Made by a program: the position numbers and the translations under genes. Below, piece after piece: positions 26,462 to 35,808 of a stretch of 64,000 nt of DNA. Source of the stretch: Lysobacterales bacterium (lineage in GTDB: Bacteria > Pseudomonadota > Gammaproteobacteria > Xanthomonadales > Xanthomonadaceae); assembly GCA_014946745.1 (NCBI GenBank), contig JADCRD010000002.1, forward strand, positions 620,001 to 684,000. Reading direction: 5' to 3'. The notes below the pieces were generated by a model that was given only the letters and a program-made list of their open reading frames with translations, was not told the DNA's origin and did not search any database. Every line of letters starts with the position of its first letter. The first letter of the stretch is position 1.

Positions 26462-27586
26462 TTGAAGCTGCGTCCCGAGGTCTGGTTCGCTGCCGTTCGC
26501 GCCCCGCTTCCGGGGCGCGTTCTGCGTCTGGCGCTGGAAGATGACCAGGTCGCGCAGCGACTGCAGGTGGGCCACGCCTCCGCGCTGCGGGCTCTGGGTG
26601 TCGGCGACGCCGCTGCTGAGAGCTTCCTTCGCCGCGATCCGGCGCGCGAGGCTGCCGATGCGGACTGGCTGGCAACGCCCGGCAATCGGCTGATCGAGCT
26701 TGGCGAGGCCGACTATCCGTCCCTGCTGGCCGAGCTGACCGCCGCGCCGCCGGTGCTGTTCGTCAGCGGCAATGCTGACCTGCTGTGGCATCCGCAAATC
26801 GCGATCGTCGGCAGTCGCAATCCGACGCCGGGCGGTCGCGATATCGCCGCCGACTTCGCCGCCACGTTCGCGCGCAGCGGCCTCGTCGTCACCAGCGGGC
26901 TGGCCGAAGGCATTGACGCCGCAGCCCACATCGCCGCCCTCGACTCAGGGCAGCCCAGCGTGGCGGTAGTCGGCACCGGGCCAGACATCGTCTACCCGGC
27001 GCGCAACCGGGCGCTGGCCGGGCGCCTGCGCGAGTGCGGCTGCATCGTCAGCGAGTTCGCCCCTGGCACGGCCGCGCGGGCTGACCACTTTCCCCGTCGC
27101 AATCGCATCATCGCCGGGCTGGCGCTGGGCACCCTCGTGGTTGAAGCCGCACAGCGCAGCGGCGCCCTGATCACCGCCCGCTACGCCAGCGAAGCCGGCC
27201 GCGAGGTCTTCGCCGTTCCCGGCTCGATCCACAATCCACTGGCGCGCGGCTGCCACCGCCTGATCCGCGAGGGCGCAGCGCTGATCGAAACCGCTGGCGA
27301 GGTGGTTGACGCCCTGGGGCCCACCGCCCAGCGGCTGGCAATCAGCCTGCGCGGACGCCTGCAGCACGCCGCCAAGGCCCCGGCTGCGGCGACCAGCGCC
27401 TCGATCGAGGCCGACCCCGAACGCGCCCAGCTTCTCGCGGCCCTGGGCCACGACCCGGTCGGCATCGATGTGCTGGCCGAGCGCACCGGGTTGACCGTGG
27501 GGGTGCTGTCCTCCATGCTGCTGATGCTGGAACTGGAGGGAGTGGTCAGCGCACAGCACGGCCGCTACGCCCGGCGGCCTTCCTGA
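26462..27586 (+). CDS. dprA: DNA-processing protein DprA (Smf)
   Basis: 374 residues from a TTG start. An N-terminal SAM-like region is followed by the Rossmann-like DprA core: IAIVGSRNPTPGGRDIA, VTSGLAEGIDAAAHIAAL, VVGTGPDIVYPARN and FPRRNRIIAGLALGTLVVEA. A C-terminal winged-helix domain (about 315-374) completes it. DprA protects incoming single-stranded DNA and loads RecA in natural transformation. Gene order LysM-dprA-smg is typical. Confidence 0.94.
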   Translation: MKLRPEVWFAAVRAPLPGRVLRLALEDDQVAQRLQVGHASALRALGVGDAAAESFLRRDPAREAADADWLATPGNRLIELGEADYPSLLAELTAAPPVLFVSGNADLLWHPQIAIVGSRNPTPGGRDIAADFAATFARSGLVVTSGLAEGIDAAAHIAALDSGQPSVAVVGTGPDIVYPARNRALAGRLRECGCIVSEFAPGTAARADHFPRRNRIIAGLALGTLVVEAAQRSGALITARYASEAGREVFAVPGSIHNPLARGCHRLIREGAALIETAGEVVDALGPTAQRLAISLRGRLQHAAKAPAAATSASIEADPERAQLLAALGHDPVGIDVLAERTGLTVGVLSSMLLMLELEGVVSAQHGRYARRPS

Positions 27587-27620
27587 TTGAATCGCGCGCG
27601 CCGGCGCAGGTAGAGGCTGG

Positions 27621-28097
27621 ATGAAAGAGACCTTGTTGGACGTACTGCTCTACCTCTTCGAGAACTACTTCTACGATGATCCCGACGCCGTGCGCGACCG
27701 GGACTCCCTGCAGGCCAGCCTGATCCAGGCGGGCTTCAGCCCCGCTGAAGTGAGCAAGGCCTTCGACTGGCTCGATGGGCTTGAACAGCTGCGCGCTGGC
27801 GCAGGCAGCCTGGCCCCCGTGACCGGCCCGCTGCGGCTGTATGCTCCGCAGGAGCTGGAGCGACTGGACCTCGAATCCCGCGGCTTTCTGCTGTTCCTTG
27901 AGCAGATCGGCATTCTCGATGGCAGCCTGCGCGAGCAGGTGATCGACCGCGCGATGGCACTGGACCAGCCTGAGCTGGACCTCGACGATCTGAAGTGGGT
28001 CGTTCTGATGGTGCTGTTCAACCAGCCCGGCCACGAAGCGGCGTTCGCGTGGATGGAGAGTCATCTGTTCGCGCTGGACGGCGAAGCGCTGCACTGA
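27621..28097 (+). CDS. smg: Smg family protein (DUF494)
   Basis: 158 residues, full length for Smg. The N-terminus [17 protein letters not shown] and acidic YDDPD are signature features, and the C-terminal [19 protein letters not shown] matches as well. The molecular function is unknown; it is nearly always next to dprA. GAGG four bases before the ATG supports the start. Confidence 0.93.
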   Translation: MKETLLDVLLYLFENYFYDDPDAVRDRDSLQASLIQAGFSPAEVSKAFDWLDGLEQLRAGAGSLAPVTGPLRLYAPQELERLDLESRGFLLFLEQIGILDGSLREQVIDRAMALDQPELDLDDLKWVVLMVLFNQPGHEAAFAWMESHLFALDGEALH

Positions 28098-28221
28098 GCA
28101 CGCCGAGTCTGGCTCTTCGGCGGCGCCCGGTCGCCGGTATGCACCGCCCGCGAGAATTGTTCTTGACCTTCGGATCACGGCGGTGAAGCATCCCGGGGTT
28201 TGACTCCTTGGGAAGGCCCGC

Positions 28222-29283
28222 ATGAATACCCCAGCTCCAGGGCGCACCTGGTACTTCGTTGATGCACAGGGCCAACAGCAGGGTCCCGTGAGCGCGGCAA
28301 TGCTCGTCGGTCATGTCCGCCAAGGGCGCCTGCGCATGGACAGCCTGATCTGGCGCGAGGGCTGGAGCGACTGGCAGCCGCTGTCGGCTGCCAGCATCGA
28401 ACTTGGACTCAATGCCCCGGTCAGCGCCGCGCCGCCGCGCCAATCGACCCCGGCACCGTCTCCCGTGGTGACACCGGTTGCCAGCCCTGCGGCGGCGCCC
28501 GCCAGTTCGCCGTACGCGGCAAGTGCAGCCCGACTCGACTTCGAATCCGCCTGGGCCGATACGGGCGACGTGGTCTATGCGGGTTTCCTGCGGCGTTGGG
28601 CAGCATTGTTCCTCGACACCTTCATCATCGGCTTGGTGGCGCAGATCCTCGCGGCGGTCGCAGGTGCCGTGTTCGCCTTCAGCCTGTTCGGCGGCATCGA
28701 GGAAAGCAGCGGCATGCCCAACCCCGGCCTGATCGCCTTCTACCTCGTCTTCTACCTGATCTACTTCGGCATGGCCGGTCTGTACTACGCGCTGATGGAG
28801 AGCTCGTCGAACCAGGCCACCGTCGGCAAACTGGCGCTGGGCATCAAGGTCACCGATCGCGAGGGTCGCCGCCTGAGCTTCGCGCGCGCGCTGGGCCGCT
28901 GGTTTTCGGCCGCACTGTCGCATCTGACCCTGTGGATCGGGTTTCTGATGGCCGGCTTCACCGACCGCAAACGGGCGCTGCATGACTTGGTTGCGGGGAC
29001 CCTGGTGGTCGACAAATGGGCCTTCACGCCGCACCCCGAGCGCCAACAGCGTGGACTCGGCGGCTGCGTCATCGTGTTCCTGATCGTCGTCGTGGGCCTC
29101 GGCGGCATCGCTCTTCTGGGCATGCTGGCAGCCGTTGCGATTCCCGCCTATCAGGACTACACCGAGCGCGCACGCAGCCGTGGCGCACAGCTTGCACCGC
29201 CCGTACTGGAAGCCCCCGCGCTGGCCGCTGCCGACCCGCAGCTGCCAGGCGAAGGCCGGCTCTGGCTGCCCGCCAGCGCTTGA
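28222..29283 (+). CDS. GYF_2-RDD membrane protein with pilin-like C-terminal helix
   Basis: 353 residues. A GYF_2/DUF4339 domain (about 8-62: WYFVDAQGQQQGPVSA, WREGWSDWQPL) is joined by an Ala/Pro linker to an RDD domain (about 118-265) with three or four membrane helices (RRWAALFLDTFIIGLVAQI, TVGKLALGIKVTDREGRRL). The last 75 residues hold another hydrophobic helix resembling a type IV pilin core (ALLGMLAAVAIPAYQDYTER), but without a prepilin cleavage site or Glu5. It separates smg from topA, which are often adjacent, so it may be an insertion here. The function is unknown. Confidence 0.8.
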   Translation: MNTPAPGRTWYFVDAQGQQQGPVSAAMLVGHVRQGRLRMDSLIWREGWSDWQPLSAASIELGLNAPVSAAPPRQSTPAPSPVVTPVASPAAAPASSPYAASAARLDFESAWADTGDVVYAGFLRRWAALFLDTFIIGLVAQILAAVAGAVFAFSLFGGIEESSGMPNPGLIAFYLVFYLIYFGMAGLYYALMESSSNQATVGKLALGIKVTDREGRRLSFARALGRWFSAALSHLTLWIGFLMAGFTDRKRALHDLVAGTLVVDKWAFTPHPERQQRGLGGCVIVFLIVVVGLGGIALLGMLAAVAIPAYQDYTERARSRGAQLAPPVLEAPALAAADPQLPGEGRLWLPASA

Positions 29284-29479
29284 CTTGCGAAGGGACGCTG
29301 TGTTGACACTGAATTAAGCCGGGGTAGGCGCACAGCCCATACTCGCGCGGCGCGCCGGGAGGGGCGCCGGCCGGTCACGGCCTCTTCAACCCCTGCGGGT
29401 TAACTGCACACATTCGAATGACGGGCGCATCGACAGGACGCGGCGCCCGCGTCCTCCTCACGCCCCCTGATGGACTGAA

Positions 29480-31969
29480 ATGGCCAAGAATCTCCTCATC
29501 GTCGAATCCCCCGCCAAGGCGAAGACGATCAACAAGTACCTGGGCAAGGACTTCCAGGTCCTCGCCTCCTACGGCCATGTGCGCGACCTGGTGCCAAAGG
29601 AAGGCGCGGTCGACCCCGAGCGCGACTTCGCCATGCGCTACGAGCTGATCGACCGCAACGAGCGCCATGTCGACGCCATCGCCAAGGCGGCGAAGTCCGC
29701 GGACGCCCTGTTCCTCGCCACCGACCCGGACCGCGAGGGTGAGGCCATCAGCTGGCATATCGCCGAGGTGCTGCGCGAGCGCGGCCTGCTGAAGGACAAG
29801 ACCCTGCAGCGCGTCGTGTTCACCGAGATCACCCCGCGCGCCATCAAGGAAGCGATGTCGAAGCCGCGCGCGGTGTCCGACAACCTCGTCAACGCCCAGC
29901 AGGCGCGACGCGCGCTCGACTATCTCGTCGGCTTCAACCTGTCGCCGGTGCTGTGGCGCAAAGTGCAGCGCGGGCTGTCGGCCGGCCGCGTGCAGAGCCC
30001 GGCCCTGCGCATGATCGTCGAGCGCGAAGAAGAGATCGAAGCCTTCGTGCCGCGCGAATACTGGACCGCCGAAGCCCAGCTCGCGCATGCGGTCACGCCC
30101 TTCAACGCCAAGCTGGTCAAGCTCGACGGCAAAAAGGTCGAGCAGTTCACCCTGACCAACGCCGCCGATGCCGAGGCCGCGCGCGCGCGCCTGGTCAAGG
30201 CCGCCGGCGATGCCCTGCACGTCAGCGACGTGCAGAGCCGCGAACGCAAGCGCCGCCCCGCACCGCCCTTCATTACCTCGACCCTGCAGCAGGAGGCCGC
30301 GCGCAAGCTCGGCTTCTCGACCAGCCGCACCATGCGCGTCGCGCAGAAGCTCTATGAAGGCGTGAGCCTGGGCGATCAGGGCACGGTCGGCCTGATCAGC
30401 TACATGCGTACCGACTCGACCCACCTGTCGCAGGAGGCCGTGGCCGAGCTGCGCGAAGTGATCGCCCGCGACTTCGGCCCCGATGCCCTGCCGGCGGCCG
30501 CCAACGAGTACCGCACCAAGTCGAAGAACGCGCAGGAAGCGCACGAAGCCATCCGCCCGACCTCGGCCAAGCTGACGCCGAAATCGGTCGCTGCGTACTT
30601 GAACCCCGACGAACAGAAGCTCTACGAGCTGATCTGGAAGCGCGCCGTCGCCTGTCAGATGGTGCCGGCCACCATGAACACGGTCAGCGTCGAACTCGCC
30701 GCCGGCCGCGAGCATGGCTTCCGCGCGACCGGCACCACCATCATCGACCCCGGCTTTCTGGCGGTGTACGAGGAAGGCACCGACCAGAAGTCGGCGGACG
30801 CGGAAGACGAGGGCCGCAAACTGCCGACGATGAAGCCGGGCGACATCGTGCCGCTGTCGGCGATCGTCATCGACCAGCACTTCACCGAGCCGCCGCCGCG
30901 CTTCTCTGAAGCCAGCCTGGTCAAGGCGCTGGAAGAGTTCGGCATCGGCCGCCCCTCGACCTACGCCAGCATCATCCAGACCTTGCTGTCGCGCGAGTAC
31001 GTGATGCTCGACAACCGCCGCTTCCGCCCGTCCGACGTCGGTCGCGCGGTGGCCAAGTTCCTGGCCGGACACTTCACCCAGTACGTCGACTACGACTTCA
31101 CCGCCAAGCTCGAGGACGAGCTCGATGCGGTGTCGCGCGGCGAAGAGGACTGGCTGCCGCTGATGGAGCGCTTCTGGAAGCCGTTCAAATCGCTGATCGA
31201 GGAAAAGATCGAATCGGTCGACCGCAGCGATGCCAGCGGCTCCCGCGTGCTGGGTACGGATCCGAAATCCGGCCTGCCGGTGAGCGTGCGCCTTGGCCGC
31301 TATGGGCCCTTTGCCCAGATCGGTACCAAGGAGGACGAGGACAAGCCGCGCTTCGCTTCGCTGCGCGCCGGCCAGAGCATGCACACGATCTCCCTGGAGG
31401 ATGCGCTGGAGCTGTTCAAGCTGCCGCGCACCTTGGGCGCGCACGAGGGCGAAGAGGTCACGGTCGGCGTCGGCCGCTTCGGGCCCTTCGTCAAGTTGGG
31501 CAGCACCTATGCCTCGCTGAAGACCGAGGACGACCCGTACACGATCGAACTGCCGCGCGCCGTGCAGCTCGTGGCGGAGAAGCTCGAAGCCGCCGCCAAC
31601 CGGCTCATCAAGAAGTTCGAAGGCAGCCCGATCGAGATCGTCAACGGACGCTACGGCCCCTACATCACCGACGGCGAGAAGAACGGCAAGATACCCAAGG
31701 ACGTCGAGCCCGCCTCGCTGTCTCTAGCCGACTGCGAGGCCATCATGGCCACCGCGCCTGCGCGCGGCGCCAAGCGCGGCAGCCGCTTTGCTGCGAAGAA
31801 GACCACCGAGAAGGTCGCCGCGGCCAAGGCACCGTCCGCGGTCAAGAAGGCCCCTGCCAAGAAGGCCGCAGCCAAGAAAGCACCTGCAAAGAAGGCCGCC
31901 GCGAAGAAAGCGCCTGCAAAGAAAGCTGCAGCCAAGAAGACCGCCGCCAGCGAAGCGCCACCGTTCTGA
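29480..31969 (+). CDS. topA: DNA topoisomerase I
   Basis: 829 residues. The Toprim domain opens MAKNLLIVESPAKAKTI and has DPDREGEAISWH. The active-site Tyr308 lies in GLISYMRTDSTHL. The C-terminal half carries repeats of the RLGRYGPF type instead of zinc ribbons, as in Xanthomonas TopA. The last 60 residues are a histone-H1-like tail of KKAPAKKAAA units rich in Lys and Ala, likely to bind DNA. It relaxes negative supercoils. A strong terminator follows. Confidence 0.96.
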   Translation: MAKNLLIVESPAKAKTINKYLGKDFQVLASYGHVRDLVPKEGAVDPERDFAMRYELIDRNERHVDAIAKAAKSADALFLATDPDREGEAISWHIAEVLRERGLLKDKTLQRVVFTEITPRAIKEAMSKPRAVSDNLVNAQQARRALDYLVGFNLSPVLWRKVQRGLSAGRVQSPALRMIVEREEEIEAFVPREYWTAEAQLAHAVTPFNAKLVKLDGKKVEQFTLTNAADAEAARARLVKAAGDALHVSDVQSRERKRRPAPPFITSTLQQEAARKLGFSTSRTMRVAQKLYEGVSLGDQGTVGLISYMRTDSTHLSQEAVAELREVIARDFGPDALPAAANEYRTKSKNAQEAHEAIRPTSAKLTPKSVAAYLNPDEQKLYELIWKRAVACQMVPATMNTVSVELAAGREHGFRATGTTIIDPGFLAVYEEGTDQKSADAEDEGRKLPTMKPGDIVPLSAIVIDQHFTEPPPRFSEASLVKALEEFGIGRPSTYASIIQTLLSREYVMLDNRRFRPSDVGRAVAKFLAGHFTQYVDYDFTAKLEDELDAVSRGEEDWLPLMERFWKPFKSLIEEKIESVDRSDASGSRVLGTDPKSGLPVSVRLGRYGPFAQIGTKEDEDKPRFASLRAGQSMHTISLEDALELFKLPRTLGAHEGEEVTVGVGRFGPFVKLGSTYASLKTEDDPYTIELPRAVQLVAEKLEAAANRLIKKFEGSPIEIVNGRYGPYITDGEKNGKIPKDVEPASLSLADCEAIMATAPARGAKRGSRFAAKKTTEKVAAAKAPSAVKKAPAKKAAAKKAPAKKAAAKKAPAKKAAAKKTAASEAPPF

Positions 31970-32021
31970 GTCCGACCGCTGCGCGCATCGACGAACGCGA
32001 CGGCATACGCGAACGCCACAA

Positions 32022-32060
32022 CAGCAAAGGGCCCGCCTCGCGCGGGCCCTTTGCTGATTG
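32022..32060 (+). terminator. Rho-independent terminator after topA
   Basis: CAGCAAAGGGCCCGC (32022-32036) pairs perfectly over 15 bp with GCGGGCCCTTTGCTG (32042-32056) around a 5-nt loop. It is 52 bp past the topA stop. The A/T-rich stem ends make it usable in both directions. Confidence 0.85.
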
Positions 32061-32104
32061 CACCACCAAGAGGCTGGCGCACATCCGGCTTGCTCCTGCG
32101 TCAC

Positions 32105-32205
32105 CGAGCGCTCCAAAGCGTCGTCGCACAGCGGTCGAACGCGCTCGGCCATGAGCCGGACTCGCGAGCACTGATCCAGGCGAGGGTGGGCTTGATCAGT
32201 GGTGC
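32105..32205 (-). repeat. Dispersed hairpin element, copy C (diverged)
   Basis: Read on the minus strand it begins CACTGATCAAGCCCACC, closes an 8-bp stem CACTGATC/GATCAGTG (32169-32201), then gives CTCGCGAGTCCGG of stem II; the rest is diverged. It shares GATCAAGCCCAC with copy E, so these two form a subtype. It lies in the tail-to-tail gap between topA and the permease gene. Confidence 0.6.
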
Positions 32206-32206
32206 C

Positions 32207-34624
32207 CTAAAGCTGACAGCCTGCGCGGCGCAGCACGTCTGCCGGCGATTCCCGCAGCATGGATCTGGCCACCAGAACGCAGACCAGCCAGGCAAGCAGG
32301 CCCAGCACGCCCAAGGCAATGGCGACATCCGTCGCCCTCACGGTCAGTGCCAGCACGCCTGATGCCGATGCCGTTGCGGTAAGCAGCGAGGCCGCCACGA
32401 GGCTGAGGGCAGCGCCCAGAACGAAGCCTCGCAAGTGCCGGCTCGCCAGCGCCGAATGAACGTGGCGCGGACGCGCACCGAAGGCCAGCCGAGCACCGAT
32501 CTCCCCCCGCATCTGAATTCCTGCATGGGCCACCATGCCATGCAGCCCCAAGGCCGCGGTAAGGATCACCAGCAAAGCGATAGGTGCGGTGGCGATGGCA
32601 GCGATCCGGCGCGGCAGCAACAGCTCCGATTTCTGGGCATTCAGATCGTCATAGAGGAAGACGCCGAGTCCGGGATTGACGGCCTCGACAAAGGCCACCC
32701 ACTGCGCGCGCGACATCGTCTGACCCGGCCGAAAGCGCAGCACGAAGTTGCTGCCTGCCTGGGCTGCCGGCAGATACAGGTGCGGGTCGTCCGCGCCCGC
32801 ACCTGGGTAGCGCCGATCCTCCACCACGCCAATGACGGTGTGCGCGGCCCCGCCCTCTCGCGTGAGCCGTGTGCCCAGCACCTCGCCATCGCGAGCCAGC
32901 AGGCGCGCGAAGGACGCATTGATCAAGGCAAGCGGCGCGCCCTGCTGGATGTCTTCGGTGCTGAAGCCGCGACCCATCACCAGACTCTGAGCGGTTAGCG
33001 CCAGATAGCCGGAATCGATCCGCTTCAGGCCGACGGGCCACTCTGCGGCTGAGCGATCGGAGACAACCGCGGTGCGGATGAAATCCTGCAGGGGCGAATG
33101 TGATTGGCTGACCCTCTCCACACTGGGCAGCTCCGCCATGCGCCGCTTCATTTCATCGAACTGCTGCGCGGCCGGCGCGTCGCTCGCGGCCGATCCCAGC
33201 CTCTGATAGAGGTACAGGCTGGCGCTGCGATCCAGATCAATGCCGGGCTCATGCAGTATGCCCACAGCCCCACGGAATACGCCGAGACTGGCCGCGATCA
33301 GCACGCCGGCAAGACCCAGCTGGAGGCCCAACAGCGCCGTACGCAGAGGGCGCGGCAGGCCGCTGGCACCGATCGCCCGCGCCGCCGGGCCTGGGCCCGC
33401 GCGTCCCTCGCGAAGGCACACGACATAGGCGAGGCCCGCCAAGACCAGCGCGATCAGCACCGCCGCGCCCAGGCTGAGGGCCAGCGCCGGCGCGCCGATC
33501 GTCAGCTCATCCATTCGCGGCAGCAGGTGCACAAGCTGGGTGCGCATCAGGGCCGTGCCGATCCAGGCAACAGCGAACGCCAGCAGCGCTGAGGGCAGCA
33601 GCAGTGCCAGCGCGTCCATCAGCACACTCAGGAACAGGCGGGCGGAGCGCGCGCCCAAGGCGCGCTGGATCGAAAACGCATGCCAGCGCTCGGCCACCCG
33701 GGCCACGACGACGTGCGCAAGGTTTGCCACGGTGATCAGCATCAGACCCAGGGTTGCAGCCAGCAGCAGCGGCGCCACGGCGATAGCACCGCCGGCCAAG
33801 GCGCGATCCGCTTCGACCAGTCGTACGCGCGGCACGCCCTCAGCCGGTGCGTTCGACCCAAGCCCGGTGGCCTCACGCCAGCCACGCTCGAACCGTGTCG
33901 ACAGTTGCCTGGTTGCGAAAGCGAGATCGGGCTCCGGCCCCAGCCGACCCACCAGCTGCAGCGTGTCGGTGCGCGCCGTCCAACCCCACTGCCGCGGCGA
34001 CGGGTTGGCGGCCCAGGGCAACCACAGAGCGGTGCGATGGCCGGGCGCATGCAGCTCCGGCTCGATGAAATCGGCGGCGGTAACGCCGGCGATTTCGAAG
34101 CTGCCAATAGCCGTGAGAACGTTCAGGCCGATCACATCGGCGCGCTGGTCGAACAGGGCGACCCAGGCCGCATGGCTGATCACCGCCTGGGCAGGCGAGT
34201 CCTCGCCCTGCCCAGCCCCCGGGAATCGGCCCAGGGCCATCGCGGGTGCGAACAGCTCCGCATAGCCGGGCGAGGCGTAGGTGACATTGAGCAGGGGCTG
34301 GGCCGGATGCGAGAGCAACAGATCACGCGCGTGGTCCAGCGTCACCGATGCGGCGAGCGTCCCCTGCGCTTCACGCTGCAGCAGCTCCAGCACCGGATAG
34401 CTGAACTGTCGGCTTTGGTCGTCCTGTCCGGGCCCTTGCAGCTCGGCGATGACCAGACGATCAGATTGCGGATACGGCAACGCACCGGAGATCAACAGGT
34501 GGGTGAACAGGCCGGCACAGACCGTGGCGCCCAGGCTGAGCCCAAGGACGAGCACGATCAGCGCGTTCGCCGATCGATGGCCTGCGAGTCGAAGCAGAGC
34601 TTGGCGCAGCAAATCAACCGGCAT
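32207..34624 (-). CDS. FtsX/MacB-type ABC permease (duplicated orphan permease type)
   Basis: 805 residues, with an N-terminal membrane helix (ANALIVLVLGLSLGATVC) and a large periplasmic MacB core domain. A first FtsX block follows (about 285-420: LATLGLMLITVANLAHVVV, HAFSIQRALGARSARLFLSV). A second periplasmic domain with TVIGVVEDRRYPGAGADDP precedes a C-terminal FtsX block (about 680-800: EIGARLAFGARPRHVH, ESPADVLR). This doubled layout in one chain is that of the orphan ABC permeases often called ADOP. No ATPase or adaptor gene is near, so its partner and substrate are unknown. A decayed piece of a paralogue lies 1 kb upstream. Confidence 0.82.
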   Translation of the reverse strand: MPVDLLRQALLRLAGHRSANALIVLVLGLSLGATVCAGLFTHLLISGALPYPQSDRLVIAELQGPGQDDQSRQFSYPVLELLQREAQGTLAASVTLDHARDLLLSHPAQPLLNVTYASPGYAELFAPAMALGRFPGAGQGEDSPAQAVISHAAWVALFDQRADVIGLNVLTAIGSFEIAGVTAADFIEPELHAPGHRTALWLPWAANPSPRQWGWTARTDTLQLVGRLGPEPDLAFATRQLSTRFERGWREATGLGSNAPAEGVPRVRLVEADRALAGGAIAVAPLLLAATLGLMLITVANLAHVVVARVAERWHAFSIQRALGARSARLFLSVLMDALALLLPSALLAFAVAWIGTALMRTQLVHLLPRMDELTIGAPALALSLGAAVLIALVLAGLAYVVCLREGRAGPGPAARAIGASGLPRPLRTALLGLQLGLAGVLIAASLGVFRGAVGILHEPGIDLDRSASLYLYQRLGSAASDAPAAQQFDEMKRRMAELPSVERVSQSHSPLQDFIRTAVVSDRSAAEWPVGLKRIDSGYLALTAQSLVMGRGFSTEDIQQGAPLALINASFARLLARDGEVLGTRLTREGGAAHTVIGVVEDRRYPGAGADDPHLYLPAAQAGSNFVLRFRPGQTMSRAQWVAFVEAVNPGLGVFLYDDLNAQKSELLLPRRIAAIATAPIALLVILTAALGLHGMVAHAGIQMRGEIGARLAFGARPRHVHSALASRHLRGFVLGAALSLVAASLLTATASASGVLALTVRATDVAIALGVLGLLAWLVCVLVARSMLRESPADVLRRAGCQL

Positions 34625-35012
34625 AGGTACTCACTCGACTTCGGACGGCTATCTCGTCTCAGCTCGCCGAATTCCCCCGGCTCGCCCAGTATTCGAACGT
34701 CACAGCCAAACGCTTGCCGCGGCTTCGACAAGGCAAAGATTGTGCATGGACGCTCGGCGACCCGTAGAAGCCCGGGATCCAAAGGCCGGGAGAGTACAAG
34801 GGCACCTGCCTCCACTGCGACCTCGGCATGCCCCACAGCCCGGGGTGCGCAGCGCTTCGCGAGGCCGCGCTTCGTTCTGACTCAACACCACCCGATGTCG
34901 CTCGCCGCTGTGCTGACACAGCGCGGCGCGGGGCCGTCAGTCTGTCGTCAGCGAGTGCCCCTAGCGTTCTCCTGCCCGCGCTGCTGCGGGCCCCAACCCA
35001 GGGAGAATCGAC
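34625..35012. other. Intergenic region, no gene supported
   Basis: 388 bp between divergent genes. Reading frames that cross it show no family resemblance and are shadows. It must hold the permease promoter and that of the small membrane protein at 35013; no clear boxes were found. It has some short inverted repeats (CCCGGGATCCAAAGGCCGGG near 34773). Confidence 0.4.
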
Positions 35013-35162
35013 ATGGACATGCAGCAGAACGCGTCCCGCAACCAGAGCCCGGCGACGCTGGGCGACTGGCTGAAACAGGAGCTGGAGTTCCGACTGCCGC
35101 GCGCCTGGCTGACCGTCGGTGGCCTTGCCTTCTTCGTGCTTCTGATCATTGCGCTGGACTGA
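35013..35162 (+). CDS. Small single-pass membrane protein (49 residues)
   Basis: MDMQQNASRNQSPATLGDWL begins the protein; a hydrophobic helix at about residues 32-48 (AWLTVGGLAFFVLLIIALD) ends it. GGGAG seven bases before the ATG is a good ribosome site. The stop is 16 bp before the start of the BOF protein, so the two probably form an operon. No family is recognised. A tail-anchored topology with an amphipathic N-terminal part is inferred. Confidence 0.7.
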   Translation: MDMQQNASRNQSPATLGDWLKQELEFRLPRAWLTVGGLAFFVLLIIALD

Positions 35163-35178
35163 CCCCGAGGAGAACCGC

Positions 35179-35511
35179 ATGAAACGCATTGCACTGCTCG
35201 GCGCCCTGCTGGCACTGGCCTCGGCCAGCATCTTCGCCAAAGACACGGTCACACCGATCGGTGACCTGACCCGCGGCACCACCGCCACGATCCAGGGCAC
35301 GGTCGAACGCATCCTCGATGAAGACGAATTCCGGATCGCGGACGCCAGCGGCAGCATCAAGGTCAACATCGGACCGCACAGGGTTCCCGTCGACACCGGC
35401 GAACAGGTCACTGTGCGCGGCCTGGTGGATGACGACCTCAGGAAGGAGTTCTACGCCCGCGAGCTGGTGCGGGCCGACGGTGAGCGCTTCGCCCTTGACC
35501 GTCGCTACTGA
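35179..35511 (+). CDS. BOF (YgiW/YdeI-type OB-fold) periplasmic protein
   Basis: 110 residues. A Sec signal peptide (MKRIALLGALLALASASIFA) is followed by a small OB fold with IGDLTRGTTATIQGTVERIL, FRIADASGSIKVNIG and VTVRGLVDDDLRKEFYARE. YgiW/YdeI/NirD-like proteins are linked to stress tolerance (peroxide, cationic peptides) in enterobacteria; the ligand is not established. GAGGAG eight bases before the ATG supports this start. Confidence 0.85.
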   Translation: MKRIALLGALLALASASIFAKDTVTPIGDLTRGTTATIQGTVERILDEDEFRIADASGSIKVNIGPHRVPVDTGEQVTVRGLVDDDLRKEFYARELVRADGERFALDRRY

Positions 35512-35613
35512 ACCCGAAGCGCGGCGGGCCACAATGAGTGGCCTGCTGCGCCGTGCTCGCGGGCCCTTCGCAAGGCTGCATGCGCCTTCGCCTGCGCTGC
35601 GGAGCGAGTCCGT

Positions 35614-35805
35614 TCAAGGCAAAAGGCACACCAGGACCGCCGAGGGCAGCGCGAGCGCCACGGTATCGAGCAGCGTTGCCAGAAACAGTCGCCCCGAACC
35701 GGCGCCCAGCGCCCGCTGGATCGCGAACGCGTGTCGCCGTGCGCCCACGCGCGCCAGGATCACGTGCGCGAGGTTGATCACCGTCATCAGGGCAAGAAGC
35801 AGGGA
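35614..35805 (-). pseudogene. Decayed fragment of an FtsX/ADOP-type permease
   Basis: About 63 codons align without gaps to the first FtsX block of the intact permease at 32207-34624: LMTVINLAHVILARV against LMLITVANLAHVVVARV, HAFAIQRALGAGSGRLFLAT against HAFSIQRALGARSARLFLSV, then LALPSAVLVC against LLLPSALLAF. No start codon, no MacB core and no other part of the gene remains. The left end stops within a few codons, and the right end abuts a hairpin element at 35809. It is read on the same strand as the intact copy. Confidence 0.75.
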
Positions 35806-35808
35806 TGG

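Noticed and set aside
28222-29283. Type IV pilin gene at the end of the RDD gene
   Set aside because: The pilin-like helix has no own start, prepilin cleavage site or Glu5, and is in frame with the RDD protein.
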